A stretch of DNA of 64,000 bases from Zhengitettix transpicula (GCA_037074705.1 JAYJMR010000056.1:62001-126000); one strand, 5' to 3'; counted from the stretch's first letter, positions 24,792 to 39,089 are shown. Numbers and translations are program-made. Notes: generated from the sequence alone by a model not told the origin.

Positions 24792-26204
24792 AATAAGACT
24801 TTGTTATTTGAAGATTCTTGGTTGGTGAAATTCCAAACTTGTCGTCGAAACGTCGAAATATTGGGATATATTAATTAATATTAATAGATTAAGATTTTAA
24901 AAGTGCAGGTTTGACTAATTTTTATAAAGAACGAGTCATTTATTATGAAATAAGACTTTGTTATTTGAAGATTCTTGGTTGGTGAAATTCCAAACTTGTC
25001 GTCGAAACGTCGAAATATTACGATAAATTAATTAATATTAATGGATTAAGATTTTAGAAGTGCAGGTTTGAGTAATTTTTATAAAGAACGAGTCATTTAT
25101 TATGAAATAAGACTTTGTTATTTGAAGATTCTTGGTTGGTGAAATTCCAAACTTTTCGTCGAAACGTCGAAATATTACGATATATTATTTAATATTAATG
25201 GATTAAGATTTTAGAAGTGCAGGTTTGAGTAATTTTTATAAAGAACGAGTCATTTATTATTATATAAGACTTTGTTATTTGAAGATTCTTGGTTGGTGAA
25301 ATTCCAAACTTGTCGTCGAAACGTCGAAATATTACGATATATTAATTAATATTAATGGATTAAGATTTTAGAAGTGCAGGTTTGAGTAATTTTAATAAAG
25401 AACGAGTCATTTATTATGAAATAAGACTTTGTTATTTGAAGATTCTTGGTTGGTGAAATTCCAAACTTGTCGTCGAAACGTCGAAATATTACGATATATT
25501 AATTAATATTAATGGATTAAGATTTTAGAAGTGCAGGTTTGAGTAATTTTTATAAAGAACGAGTCATTTATTATGAAATAAGACTTTGTTATTTGAAGAT
25601 TCTTGGTTGGTGAAATTCCAAATTTGTCGTCGAAACGTCGAAATATTACGATATATTAATTAATATTAATGGATTAAGATTTTAGAAGTGCTGGTTTGAG
25701 TAATTTTTATAAAGAACGAGTCATTTATTATGAAATAAGACTTTGTTATTTTAAGATTCTTGGTTGGTGAAATTCCAAACTTGTCGTCGAAACGTCGAAA
25801 TATTACGATATATTAATTAATATTAATGGGTTAAGATTTTAGAAGTGCAGGTTTGAATAATTTTTATAAAGAACGAGTCATTTATTATGAAATAAGACTT
25901 TGTTATTTGAATATTCTTGGTTGGTGAAATTCCAAACTTGTCGTCGAAACGTCGAAATATTACGATATATTAATTAATATTAATGGATTAAGATTTTAGA
26001 AGTGCTGGTTTGAGTAATTTTTATAAAGAACGAGTCATTTATTATGAAATAAGACTTTGTTATTTGAAGATTCTTGGTTGGTGAAATTCCAAACTTGTCG
26101 TCGAAACGTCGAAATATTACGATATATTAATTAATATTAATGGATTAAGATTTTAGAAGTGCTGGTTTGAGTAATTTTTATAAAGAACGAGTCATTTATT
26201 ATGA
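24792..26204 (+). repeat. Partial module B copy (9 monomers)
   Basis: Monomers 159-167 match units 51-59: GGG with GAC, GATAAATT (near 25,022), TTTTCGTCG and TATTATTATATAAG (25,153-25,265), TTTTAATAAAG (near 25,391), CAAATTTG (near 25,618), GGGTTA with GAATAAT (25,828-25,860), GAATATTC (near 25,908) and two GCT units. It continues without a break into module C copy 3, exactly as the reference B continues into C copy 1. B followed by C is therefore an ancestral linkage. Confidence 0.8.
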
Positions 26205-29200
26205 AATAAGACTTTGTTATTTGAAGATTCTTGGTTGGTGAAATTCCAAACTTGTCGTCGAAACGTCGAAATATTACGATTTATTAATTAATATTAATGG
26301 ATGAAGATTTTAGAAGTGCTGGTTTGAGTAATTTTTATAAAGAACGAATCATTTATTATGAAATAAGACTTTGTTATTTGAAGATTCTTGGTTGGTGAAA
26401 TTCCAAACTTGTCGTCGAAACGTCGAAATATTACGATATATTAAATAATATTAATGGATTAAGATTTTAGAAGTGCAGGTTTGAGTAATTTTTATAAAGA
26501 ACGAGTCATTTATTATGAAATAAGACTTTGTTATTTGAAGATTCTTGGTTGGTGAAATTCCAAACTTGTCGTCGAAACGTCGAAATATTACGATATATTA
26601 ATTAATATTAATGGATTAAGATTTTAGAAGTGCAGGTTTGAGTAATTTTTATAAAGAACGAGTCATTTATTATGAAATAAGACTTTGTTATTTGAAGATT
26701 CTTGGTTGGTGAAATTCCAAACTTGTCGTCGAAACGTCGAAATATTGGGATATATTAATTAATATTAATAGATTAAGATTTTAAAAGTGCAGGTTTGACT
26801 AATTTTTATAAAGAACGAGTCATTTATTATGAAATAAGACTTTGTTATTTGAAGATTCTTGGTTCGTGAAATTCCAAACTTGTCGTCGAAACGTCGAAAT
26901 ATTTTGATATATTAATTAATATTAATATATTAAGATTTTAGAAGTGCTGGTTTGAGTAATTTTTATAAAGAACGAGTCATTTATTATGAAATAAGACTTT
27001 GTTATTTGAAGATTCTTGGTTGGTGAAATTCCAAACTTGTCGTCGAAACGTCGAAATATTATGATATATTAATTAATATTAATAGATTAAGATTTCAGAA
27101 GTGCGGGTTTGAGTAATTTTTATAAAGAACGAATCATTTATTATGAAATAAGACTTTGTTATTTGAAGATTCTTGGTTGGTGAAATTCCAAACTTGTCGT
27201 CGAAACGTCGAAATATTATGATATTTTAATTAGTATTAATAGATTAAGATTTTAGAAGTGCTGGTTTGAGTAATTTTTATAAAGAACGAGTCATTTATTA
27301 TGAAATAAGACTTTGTTATTTGAAGATTCTTGGTTGGTGAAATTCCAAACTTGTCGTCGAAACGTCGAAATATTGGGATATAATAATTAATATTAATAGA
27401 TTAAGATTTTAAAAGTGCAGGTTTTGACTAATTTTTATAAAGAACGAGTCATTTATTATGAAATAAGACTTTGTTATTTGAAGATTCTTGGTTGGTGAAA
27501 TTCCAAACTTGTCGTCGAAACGTCGAAATATTACGATATATTAATTAATATTAATGGATTAAGATTTTAGAAGTGCTGGTTTGAGTAATTTTTATAAAGA
27601 ACGAGTCATTTATTATGAAATAAAACTTTGTTATTTGAAGATTCTTGGTTGGTGAAATTCCAAACTTGTCGTCGAAACGTCGAAATATTACGATATATTA
27701 ATTAATATTAATGGATTAAGATTTTAGAAGTGCAGGTTTGAGTAATTTTTATAAAGAACGAGTCATTTATTATGAAATAAGACTTTGTTATTTGAAGATT
27801 CTTGGTTGGTAAAATTCCAAACTTGTCGTCGAAACGTCGAAATATTACGATATATTAATTAATATTAATGGATTAAGATTTTAGAAGTGCTGGTTTAAGT
27901 AATTTTTATAAAGAACGAGTCATTTATTATGAAATAAGACTTTGTTATTTGAAGATTCTTGGTTGGTGAAATTCCAAACTTGTCGTCGAAACGTCGAAAT
28001 ATTGGGATATATTAATTAATATTAATAGATTAAGATTTTAAAAGTGCAGGTTTGACTAATTTTTATAAAGAACGAGTCATTTATTATGAAATAAGACTTT
28101 GTTATTTGAAGATTCTTGGTTGGTGAAATTCCAAACTTGTCGTCGAAACGTCGAAATATTTTGATATATTAATTAATATTAATAGATTAAGATTTTAGAA
28201 GTGCTGGTTTGAGTAATTTTTATAAAGAACGAGTCATTTATTATGAAATAAGACTTTGTTATTGAAGATTCTTGGTTGGTGAAATTCCAAACTTGTCGTC
28301 GAAACGTCGAAATATTATGATATATTAATTAATATTAATAGATTAAGATTTTAGAAGTGCGGGTTTGAGTAATTTTTATAAAGAACGAATCATTTATTAT
28401 GAAATAAGACTTTGTTATTTGAAGATTCTTGGTTGGTGAAATTCCAAACTTGTCGTCGAAACGTCGAAATATTATGATATATTAATTAATATTAATAGAT
28501 TAAGATTTTAGAAGTGCGGGTTTGAGTAATTTTTATAAAGAACGAATCATTTATTATGAAATAAGACTTTGTTATTTGAAGATTCTTGGTTGGGTGAAAT
28601 TCCAAACTTGTCGTCGAAACGTCGAAATATTATGATATTTTAATAAGTATTAATAGATTAAGATTTTAGAAGTGCTGGTTTGAGTAATTTTTATAAAGAA
28701 CGAGTCATTTATTATGAAATAAGACTTTGTTATTTGAAGATTCTTGGTTGGTGAAATTCCAAACTTGTCGTCGAAACGTCGAAATATTACGATATATTAA
28801 TTAATATTAATGGATTAAGATTTTAGAAGTGCAGGTTTGAGTAATTTTTATAAAGAACGAGTCATTTATTATGAAATAAGACTTTGTTATTTGAAGATTC
28901 TTGTTGGTGAAATTCCAAACTTGTCGTCGAAACGTCGAAATATTACGATATATTAATTAATATTAATAGATTAAGATTTTAGAAGTGCAGGTTTGAGTAA
29001 TTTTTATAAAGAACGAATCATTTATTATGAAATAAGACTTTGTTATTTGAAGATTCTTGGTTGGTGAAATTCCAAACTTGTCGTCGAAACGTCGAAATAT
29101 TATGATATATTAATTAGTATTAATAGATTAAGATTTTAGAAGTGCTGGTTTGAGTAATTTTTATAAAGAACGAGTCATTTATTATGAAATAAGACTTTGT

Positions 29201-31228
29201 TATTTGAAGATTCTTGGTTGGTGAAATTCCAAACTTGTCGTCGAAACGTCGAAATATTACGATATATTAATTAATATTAATGGATTAAGATTTTAAAAGT
29301 GCAGGTTTGAGTAATTTTTATAAAGAACGAGTCATTTATTATGAAATAAGACTTTGTTATTTGAAGATTCTTGGTTGGTGAAATTCCAAACTTGTCGTCG
29401 AAACGTCGAAATATTACGATATATTAATTAATATTAATGGATTAAGATTTTAGAAGTGCAGGTTTGAGTAATTTTTATAAAGAACGAGTCATTTATTATG
29501 AAATAAGACTTTGTTATTTGAAGATTATTGGTTAGTGAAATTCCAAACTTGTCGTCGAAACGTCGAAATATTACGATATATTAATTAATATTAATGGATT
29601 AAGATTTTAGAAGTGCAGGTTTGAGTAATTTTTATAAAGAACGAGTCATTTATTATGAAATAAGACTTTGTAATTTGAAGATTCTTGGTTGGTGAAATTC
29701 CAAACTTGTCGTCGAAACGTCGAAATATTGGGATTTATTAATTAATATTAATAGATTAAGATTTTAGAAGTGCAGGTTTGAGTAATTTTTATAAAGAACG
29801 AGTCATTTATTATGAAATAAGACTTTGTTATTTGAAGATTCTTGGTTGGTGATATTCCAAACTTGTCGTCTAAACGTCGAAATATTACGATATATTAATT
29901 AATATTAATGGATTAAGATTTTAGAAGTGCAGGTTTGAGTAATTTTTATAAAGAACGAGTCATTTATTATGAAATAAGACTTTGTTATTTGAAGATTCTT
30001 GGTTGGTGAAATTCCAAACTTGTCGTCGAAACGTCGAAATATTACGATATATTAATTAATATTAATGGATTAAGATTTTAGAAGTGCAGGTTTGAGTAAT
30101 TTTTATAAAGAACGAGTCATTTATTATGAAATAAGACTTTGTTATTTGAAGATTCTTGGTCGGTGAAATTCCAAACTTGTCGTAGAAACGTCGAAATATT
30201 ACGATACATTAATTAATATTAATGGAATAAGATTTTAGAAGTGCAGGTTTGAGTAATTTTTATAAAGAACGAGTCATTTATTATGAAATAAGACTTTGTT
30301 ATTTGAAGATTCTTGGTTGGTGAAATTCCAAACTTGTCGTCGAAACGTCAAAATATTACGATATATTAATTAATATTAATAGATTAAGATTTTAGAAGTG
30401 CAGGTTTGACTAATTTTTAAAAAGAACGAGTCATTTATTATGAAATAAGACTTTGTTATTTGATAATTCTTGGTTGGTGAAATTCCAAACTTGTCGTCGA
30501 AACGTCGAAATATTACGATATATTAATTAATATTAATGGAATAAGATTTTAGAAGTGCAGGTTTGAGTAATTTTTATAAAGAACGAGTCATTTATTATGA
30601 AATAAGCCTTTGTTATTTGAAGATTCTTGGTTGGTGAAATTCCAAACTTGTCGTCGAAACGTCGAAATATTACGATATATTAATTAATATTAATGGATTA
30701 AGATTTTAGAAGTGCAGGTTTGAGTAATTTTTATAAAGAACGAGTCATTTATTATGAAATAAGACTTTGTTATTTGAAGATTCTTGGTTGGTGAAATTCC
30801 AAACTTGTCGTCGAAACGTCGAAATATTGGGATATATTAATTAATATTAATAGATTAAGATTTTAGAAGAGCTGGTTTGAGTAATTTTTATAAAGAACGA
30901 GTCATTTATTGTGAAATAAGACTTTGTTATTTGAAGATTCTTGGTTGGTGAAATTCCAAACTTGTCGTCGAAACGTCGAAATATTACGATATATTAATTA
31001 ATATTAATGGATTAAGATTTTAGAAGTGCTGGTTTGAGTAAGTTTTATAAAGAACGAGTCATTTATTATGAAATAAGACTTTGTTATTTGAAGATACTTG
31101 GTTGGTGAAATTCCAAACTTGTCGTCGAAACGTCGAAATATTACGATATATTAATTAATATTAATGGATGAAGATTTTAGAAGTGCTGGTTTGAGTAATT
31201 TTTATAAAGAACGAATCATTTATTATGA
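26205..31228 (+). repeat. Module C, copy 3 (32 monomers, truncated)
   Basis: Monomers 168-199 follow copy 2 from its ATTTATT/GGATGA unit through GATACTTGG (31,093). They include GGTTCGTG (26,863), GGTTTTGACT (27,420), GTAAAATTCC (27,808), TTTTAATAAGT (28,637), GATTATTGGTTAG (29,522), GTCTAAACG (29,868), GGTCGGTG (30,157), AATAAGCC (30,603) and AGAAGAGCTGG (30,865). The copy stops before the TATTATGAACGAG unit. The next monomer carries TTTTAATAAAG (31,356), a module B marker, so about 12 units of the C tail are replaced by a return to B. A private GATACATT change lies near 30,203. Confidence 0.85.
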
Positions 31229-32484
31229 AATAAGACTTTGTTATTTGAAGATTCTTGGTTGGTGAAATTCCAAACTTGTCGTCGAAACGTCGAAATATTA
31301 CGATATATTAATTAATATTAATGGATTAAGATTTTAGAAGTGCAGGTTTGAGTAATTTTAATAAAGAACGAGTCATTTATTATGAAATAAGACTTTGTTA
31401 TTTGAAGATTCTTGGTTGGTGAAATTCCAAACTTGTCGTCGAAACGTCGAAATATTACGATATATTAATTAATATTAATGGATTAAGATTTTAGAAGTGC
31501 AGGTTTGAGTAATTTTTATAAAGAACGAGTCATTTATTATGAAATAAGACTTTGTTATTTGAAGATTCTTGGTTGGTGAAATTCCAAATTTGTCGTCGAA
31601 ACGTCGAAATATTACGATATATTAATTAATATTAATGGATTAAGATTTTAGAAGTGCTGGTTTGAGTAATTTTTATAAAGAACGAGTCATTTATTATGAA
31701 ATAAGACTTTGTTATTTGAAGATTCTTGGTTGGTGAAATTCCAAACTTGTCGTCGAAACGTCGAAATATTACGATATATTAATTAATATTAATGGGTTAA
31801 GATTTTAGAAGTGCAGGTTTGAATAATTTTTATAAAGAACGAGTCATTTATTATGAAATAAGACTTTGTTATTTGAATATTCTTGGTTGGTGAAATTCCA
31901 AACTTGTCGTCGAAACGTCGAAATATTACGATATATTAATTAATATTAATGGATTAAGATTTTAGAAGTGCTGGTTTGAGTAATTTTTATAAAGAACGAG
32001 TCATTTATTATGAAATAAGACTTTGTTATTTGAAGATTCTTGGTTGGTGAAATTCCAAACTTGTCGTCGAAACGTCGAAATATTACGATATATTAATTAA
32101 TATTAATGGATTAAGATTTTAGAAGTGCTGGTTTGAGTAATTTTTATAAAGAACGAGTCATTTATTATGAAATAAGACTTTGTTATTTGAAGATTCTTGG
32201 TTGGTGAAATTCCAAACTTGTCGTCGAAACGTCGAAATATTACGATTTATTAATTAATATTAATGGATGAAGATTTTAGAAGTGCTGGTTTGAGTAATTT
32301 TTATAAAGAACGAATCATTTATTATGAAATAAGACTTTGTTATTTGAAGATTCTTGGTTGGTGAAATTCCAAACTTGTCGTCGAAACGTCGAAATATTAC
32401 GATATATTAAATAATATTAATGGATTAAGATTTTAGAAGTGCAGGTTTGAGTAATTTTTATAAAGAACGAGTCATTTATTATGA
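31229..32484 (+). repeat. Module B end segment, extra copy (8 monomers)
   Basis: Monomers 200-207 match units 162-169 (and 54-61): TTTTAATAAAG, plain GCA, CAAATTTG (31,586), GGGTTA with GAATAAT (31,794-31,830), GAATATTC (31,876), two GCT-type units with the second ATTTATT/GGATGA, and AAATAAT (near 32,408). Instead of going on into module C as elsewhere, the next unit jumps to the start of module B (AAACAACGAG near 32,620). Confidence 0.78.
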
Positions 32485-35153
32485 AATAAGACTTTGTTAT
32501 TTGAAGATTCTTGGTTGGTGAAATTCCAAACTTGTCGTCGAAACGTCGAAATATTACGATATATTAATTAATATTAATGGATTAAGATTTTAGAAGTGCT
32601 GGTTTGAGTAATTTTTATAAACAACGAGTCATTTATTATGAAATAAGACTTTGTTATTTGAAGATTCTTGGTTGGTGAAATTCCAAACTTGTCGTCGAAA
32701 CGTCGAAATATTGGGATATATTAATTAATATTAATAGATTAAGATTTTAAAAGTGCAGGTTTGACTAATTTTTATAAAAAACGAGTCATTTATTATGAAA
32801 TAAGACTTTGTTATTTGAAGATTCTTGGTTGGTGAAATTCCAAACTTGTCGTCGAAACGTCGAAATATTACGATATATTAATTAATATTAATGGATTAAG
32901 ATTTTAGAAGTGCAGGTTTGAGTAATTTTTATAAAGAACGAGTCATTTATTATGAAATAAGACTTTGTTATTTGAAGATTCTTGGTTGGTGAAATTCCAA
33001 ACTTGTCGTCGAAACGTAGAAAAATTACGATATATTAATTAATATTAATGGATTAAGATTTTAGAAGTGCAGGTTTGAGTAATTTTTATAAAGAACGAGT
33101 CATTTATTATGAAATAAGACTTTGTTATTTGAAGATTCTTGGTTGGTGAAATTCCAAACTTGTCGTCGAAACGTCGAAATATTACGATATATTAATTAAT
33201 ATTAATGGAATAAGATTTTAGAAGTGCAGGTTTAAGTAATTTTTATAAAGAACGAGTCATTTATTATGAAATAAGACTTTGTTATTTGAAGATTCTTGGT
33301 TGGTGAAATTCCAAACTTGTCGTCGAAACGTCGAAATATTGGGATATATTAATTAATATTAATAGATTAAGATTTTAGAAGTGCAGGTTTGAGTAATTTT
33401 TATAAAGAACGAGTCATTAATTATGAAATAAAACTTTGTTATTTGAAGATTCTTGGTTGGTGAAATTCCAAACTTGTCGTCGAAACGTCGAAATATTACG
33501 ATATATTAATTAATATTAATGGATTAAGATTTTAGAAGTGCAGGTTTGAGTAATTTTTATAAAGAACGAGTCATTTATTATGAAATAAGACTTTGTTATT
33601 TGAAGATTCTTGGTTGGTGAAATTCCAAACTTGTCATCGAAACGTCGAAATATTACGATATATTAATTAATATTAATGGATTAAGATTTTAGAAGTGCAG
33701 GTTTGAGTATTTTTTATAAAGAACGAGTCATTTATTATGAAATAAGACTTTGTTATTTGAAGATTCTTGGTTGGTGAAATTCCAAACTTGTCGTCGAAAC
33801 GTCGAAATATTACGATATATTAATTAATATTAATGGATTAAGATTTTAGAAGTGCTGGTTTGAGTAATTTTTATAAAGAACGAGTCATTTATTATGAAAT
33901 AAGACTTTGTTATTTGAAGATTCTTGGTTGGTGAAATTCCAAACTTGTCGTCGAAACGTCGAAATATTACGATATATTAATTAATATTAATGGATTAAGA
34001 TTATAGAAGTGCTGGTTTGAGTAATTTTTATAAAGAACGAGTCATTTATTATGAAATAAGACTTTGTTATTTGAAGATTCTTGGTTGGTGAAATTCCAAA
34101 CTTGTCGTCGAAACGTCGAAATATTGGGATATATTAATTAATATTAATAGATTAAGATTTTAAAAGTGCAGGTTTGACTAATTTTTATAAAGAACGAGTC
34201 ATTTATTATGAAATAAGACTTTGTTATTTGAAGATTCTTTTTTGGTGAAATTCCAAACTTGTCGTCGAAACGTCGAAATATTACGATAAATTAATTAATA
34301 TTAATGGATTAAGATTTTAGAAGTGCAGGTTTGAGTAATTTTTATAAAGAACGAGTCATTTATTATGAAATAAGACTTTGTTATTTGAAGATTCTTGGTT
34401 GGTGAAATTCCAAACTTTTCGTGGAAACGTCGAAATATTACGATATATTATTTAATATTAATGGATTAAGATTTTAGAAGTGCAGGTTTGAGTAATTTTT
34501 ATAAAGAACGAGTCATTTATTATTATATAAGACTTTGTTATTTGAAGATTCTTGGTTGGTGAAATTCCAAACTTGTCGTCGAAACGTCGAAATATTACGA
34601 TATATTAATTAATATTAATGGATTAAGATTTTAGAAGTGCAGGTTTGAGTAATTTTAATAAAGAACGAGTCATTTATTATGAAATAAGACTTTGTTATTT
34701 GAAGATTCTTGGTTGGTGAAATTCCAAACTTGTCGTCGAAACGTCGAAATATTACGATATATTAATTAATATTAATGGATTAAGATTTTAGAAGTGCAGG
34801 TTTGAGTAATTTTTATAAAGAACGAGTCATTTATTATGAAATAAGACTTTGTTATTTGAAGATTCTTGGTTGGTGAAATTCCAAATTTGTCGTCGAAACG
34901 TCGAAATATTACGATATATTAATTAATATTAATGGATTAAGATTTTAGAAGTGCTGGTTTGAGTAATTTTTATAAAGAACGAGTCATTTATTATGAAATA
35001 AGACTTTGTTATTTGAAGATTCTTGGTTGGTGAAATTCCAAACTTGTCGTCGAAACGTCGAAATATTACGATATATTAATTAATATTAATGGGTTAAGAT
35101 TTTAGAAGTGCAGGTTTGAATAATTTTTATAAAGAACGAGTCATTTATTATGA
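32485..35153 (+). repeat. Module B copy (17 monomers, units 41-57)
   Basis: Monomers 208-224 reproduce reference units 41-57 in order: AAACAACGAG (32,620), AAAAAACGAG (32,775), GTAGAAAAATT (33,014), TTTAAG, GTCATTAATTATG (33,413), GTCATCG (33,633), GAGTATTTTTT (33,706), AGATTATAG (34,008), TTTTCGTGG (34,417), TATTATTATATAAG (34,520), TTTTAATAAAG, CAAATTTG (34,883) and GGGTTA. This is the only other place in the window where the GTAGAAAAATT form occurs. The two copies lie about 26 kb apart. Private changes here include GATTCTTTTTTGG (near 34,234) and GTGGAAACG (near 34,421). Confidence 0.85.
33113..35153 (+). repeat. 13-monomer tandem duplication, left copy
   Basis: Monomers 212-224 (GGAATAAG/TTTAAG unit through GGGTTA/GAATAAT unit) are followed immediately by a second set in the same order. 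The offset measured at GAGTCATTAA (33,411 and 35,452) is exactly 2,041 bp, or 13 x 157. The copies differ at few positions: GATTCTTTTTTGG and GTGGAAACG occur only in the left copy. Confidence 0.9.
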
Positions 35154-37194
35154 AATAAGACTTTGTTATTTGAAGATTCTTGGTTGGTGAAATTCCAAAC
35201 TTGTCGTCGAAACGTCGAAATATTACGATATATTAATTAATATTAATGGAATAAGATTTTAGAAGTGCAGGTTTAAGTAATTTTTATAAAGAACGAGTCA
35301 TTTATTATGAAATAAGACTTTGTTATTTGAAGATTCTTGGTTGGTGAAATTCCAAACTTGTCGTCGAAACGTCGAAATATTGGGATATATTAATTAATAT
35401 TAATAGATTAAGATTTTAGAAGTGCAGGTTTGAGTAATTTTTATAAAGAACGAGTCATTAATTATGAAATAAAACTTTGTTATTTGAAGATTCTTGGTTG
35501 GTGAAATTCCAAACTTGTCGTCGAAACGTCGAAATATTACGATATATTAATTAATATTAATGGATTAAGATTTTAGAAGTGCAGGTTTGAGTAATTTTTA
35601 TAAAGAACGAGTCATTTATTATGAAATAAGACTTTGTTATTTGAAGATTCTTGGTTGGTGAAATTCCAAACTTGTCATCGAAACGTCGAAATATTACGAT
35701 ATATTAATTAATATTAATGGATTAAGATTTTAGAAGTGCAGGTTTGAGTATTTTTTATAAAGAACGAGTCATTTATTATGAAATAAGACTTTGTTATTTG
35801 AAGATTCTTGGTTGGTGAAATTCCAAACTTGTCGTCGAAACGTCGAAATATTACGATATATTAATTAATATTAATGGATTAAGATTTTAGAAGTGCTGGT
35901 TTGAGTAATTTTTATAAAGAACGAGTCATTTATTATGAAATAAGACTTTGTTATTTGAAGATTCTTGGTTGGTGAAATTCCAAACTTGTCGTCGAAACGT
36001 CGAAATATTACGATATATTAATTAATATTAATGGATTAAGATTATAGAAGTGCTGGTTTGAGTAATTTTTATAAAGAACGAGTCATTTATTATGAAATAA
36101 GACTTTGTTATTTGAAGATTCTTGGTTGGTGAAATTCCAAACTTGTCGTCGAAACGTCGAAATATTGGGATATATTAATTAATATTAATAGATTAAGATT
36201 TTAAAAGTGCAGGTTTGACTAATTTTTATAAAGAACGAGTCATTTATTATGAAATAAGACTTTGTTATTTGAAGATTCTTGGTTGGTGAAATTCCAAACT
36301 TGTCGTCGAAACGTCGAAATATTACGATAAATTAATTAATATTAATGGATTAAGATTTTAGAAGTGCAGGTTTGAGTAATTTTTATAAAGAACGAGTCAT
36401 TTATTATGAAATAAGACTTTGTTATTTGAAGATTCTTGGTTGGTGAAATTCCAAACTTTTCGTCGAAACGTCGAAATATTACGATATATTATTTAATATT
36501 AATGGATTAAGATTTTAGAAGTGCAGGTTTGAGTAATTTTTATAAAGAACGAGTCATTTATTATTATATAAGACTTTGTTATTTGAAGATTCTTGGTTGG
36601 TGAAATTCCAAACTTGTCGTCGAAACGTCGAAATATTACGATATATTAATTAATATTAATGGATTAAGATTTTAGAAGTGCAGGTTTGAGTAATTTTAAT
36701 AAAGAACGAGTCATTTATTATGAAATAAGACTTTGTTATTTGAAGATTCTTGGTTGGTGAAATTCCAAACTTGTCGTCGAAACGTCGAAATATTACGATA
36801 TATTAATTAATATTAATGGATTAAGATTTTAGAAGTGCAGGTTTGAGTAATTTTTATAAAGAACGAGTCATTTATTATGAAATAAGACTTTGTTATTTGA
36901 AGATTCTTGGTTGGTGAAATTCCAAATTTGTCGTCGAAACGTCGAAATATTACGATATATTAATTAATATTAATGGATTAAGATTTTAGAAGTGCTGGTT
37001 TGAGTAATTTTTATAAAGAACGAGTCATTTATTATGAAATAAGACTTTGTTATTTGAAGATTCTTGGTTGGTGAAATTCCAAACTTGTCGTCGAAACGTC
37101 GAAATATTACGATATATTAATTAATATTAATGGGTTAAGATTTTAGAAGTGCAGGTTTGAATAATTTTTATAAAGAACGAGTCATTTATTATGA
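35154..37194 (+). repeat. 13-monomer tandem duplication, right copy
   Basis: Monomers 225-237 repeat 212-224 with exact 157-bp spacing. At the left junction the expected GAATATTC monomer is replaced by the GGAATAAG/TTTAAG unit. After the right copy the order resumes with GAATATTC (near 37,214). This is the pattern expected of an in-register tandem duplication of 13 units inside a copy of module B. Confidence 0.9.
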
Positions 37195-38932
37195 AATAAG
37201 ACTTTGTTATTTGAATATTCTTGGTTGGTGAAATTCCAAACTTGTCGTCGAAACGTCGAAATATTACGATATATTATTTAATATTAATGGATTAAGATTT
37301 TAGAAGTGCTGGTTTGAGTAATTTTTATAAAGAACGAGTCATTTATTATGAAATAAGACTTTGTTATTTGAAGATTCTTGGTTGGTGAAATTCCAAACTT
37401 GTCGTCGAAACGTCGAAATATTACGATATATTAATTAATATTAATGGATTAAGATTTTAGAAGTGCTGGTTTGAGTAATTTTTATAAAGAACGAGTCATT
37501 TATTATGAAATAAGACTTTGTTATTTGAAGATTCTTGGTTGGTGAAATTCCAAACTTGTCGTCGAAACGTCGAAATATTACGATTTATTAATTAATATTA
37601 ATGGATGAAGATTTTAGAAGTGCTGGTTTGAGTAATTTTTATAAAGAACGAATCATTTATTATGAAATAAGACTTTGTTATTTGAAGATTCTTGGTTGGT
37701 GAAATTCCAAACTTGTCGTCGAAACGTCGAAATATTACGATATAATAAATAATATTAATGGATTAAGATTTTAGAAGTGCAGGTTTGAGTAATTTTTATA
37801 AAGAACGAGTCATTTATTATGAAATAAGACTTTGTTATTTGAAGATTCTTGGTTGGTGAAATTCCAAACTTGTCGTCGAAACGTCGAAATATTACGATAT
37901 ATTAATTAATATTAATGGATTAAGATTTTAGAAGTGCAGGTTTGAGTAATTTTTATAAAGAACGAGTCATTTATTATGAAATAAGACTTTGTTATTTGAA
38001 GATTCTTGGTTGGTGAAATTCCAAACTTGTCGTCGAAACGTCGAAATATTGGGATATATTAATTAATATTAATAGATTAAGATTTTAAAAGTGCAGGTTT
38101 GACTAATTTTTATAAAGAACGAGTCATTTATTATGAAATAAGACTTTGTTATTTGAAGATTCTTGGTTCGTGAAATTCCAAACTTGTCGTCGAAACGTCG
38201 AAATATTTTGATATATTAATTAATATTAATAGATTAAGATTTTAGAAGTGCTGGTTTGAGTAATTTTTATAAAGAACGAGTCATTTATTATGAAATAAGA
38301 CTTTGTTATTTGAAGATTCTTGGTTGGTGAAATTCCAAACTTGTCGTCGAAACGTCGAAATATTATGATATATTAATTAATATTAATAGATTAAGATTTC
38401 AGAAGTGCGGGTTTGAGTAATTTTTATAAAGAACGAATCATTTATTATGAAATAAGACTTTGTTATTTGAAGATTCTTGGTTGGTGAAATTCCAAACTTG
38501 TCGTCGAAACGTCGAAATATTATGATATTTTAATTAGTATTAATAGATTAAGATTTTAGAAGTGCTGGTTTGAGTAATTTTTATAAAGAACGAGTCATTT
38601 ATTATGAAATAAGACTTTGTTATTTGAAGATTCTTGGTTGGTGAAATTCCAAACTTGTCGTCGAAACGTCGAAATATTGGGATATAATAATTAATATTAA
38701 TAGATTAAGATTTTAAAAGTGCAGGTTTTGACTAATTTTTATAAAGAACGAGTCATTTATTATGAAATAAGACTTTGTTATTTGAAGATTCTTGGTTGGT
38801 GAAATTCCAAACTTGTCGTCGAAACGTCGAAATATTACGATATATTAATTAATATTAATGGATTAAGATTTTAGAAGTGCTGGTTTGAGTAATTTTTATA
38901 AAGAACGAGTCATTTATTATGAAATAAAACTT

Positions 38933-39089
38933 TGTTATTTGAAGATTCTTGGTTGGTGAAATTCCAAACTTGTCGTCGAAACGTCGAAATATTACGATAT
39001 ATTAATTAATATTAATGGATTAAGATTTTAGAAGTGCTGGTTTAAGTAATTTTTATAAAGAACGAGTCATTTATTATGAAATAAGACTT
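38933..39089 (+). repeat. Chimeric monomer at an in-register one-unit deletion
   Basis: This unit begins like the monomer after the AAATAAAAC end (normal GGTGAAATTCC) but ends like the next one (GCT with TTTAAG at 39,036-39,054). In copies 1-3 those features sit in two successive monomers, the second marked by GTAAAATTCC. The breakpoint therefore lies between monomer bases of about 36 and 116. The fused unit is still 157 bp, the signature of exchange between aligned monomers. Confidence 0.75.
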
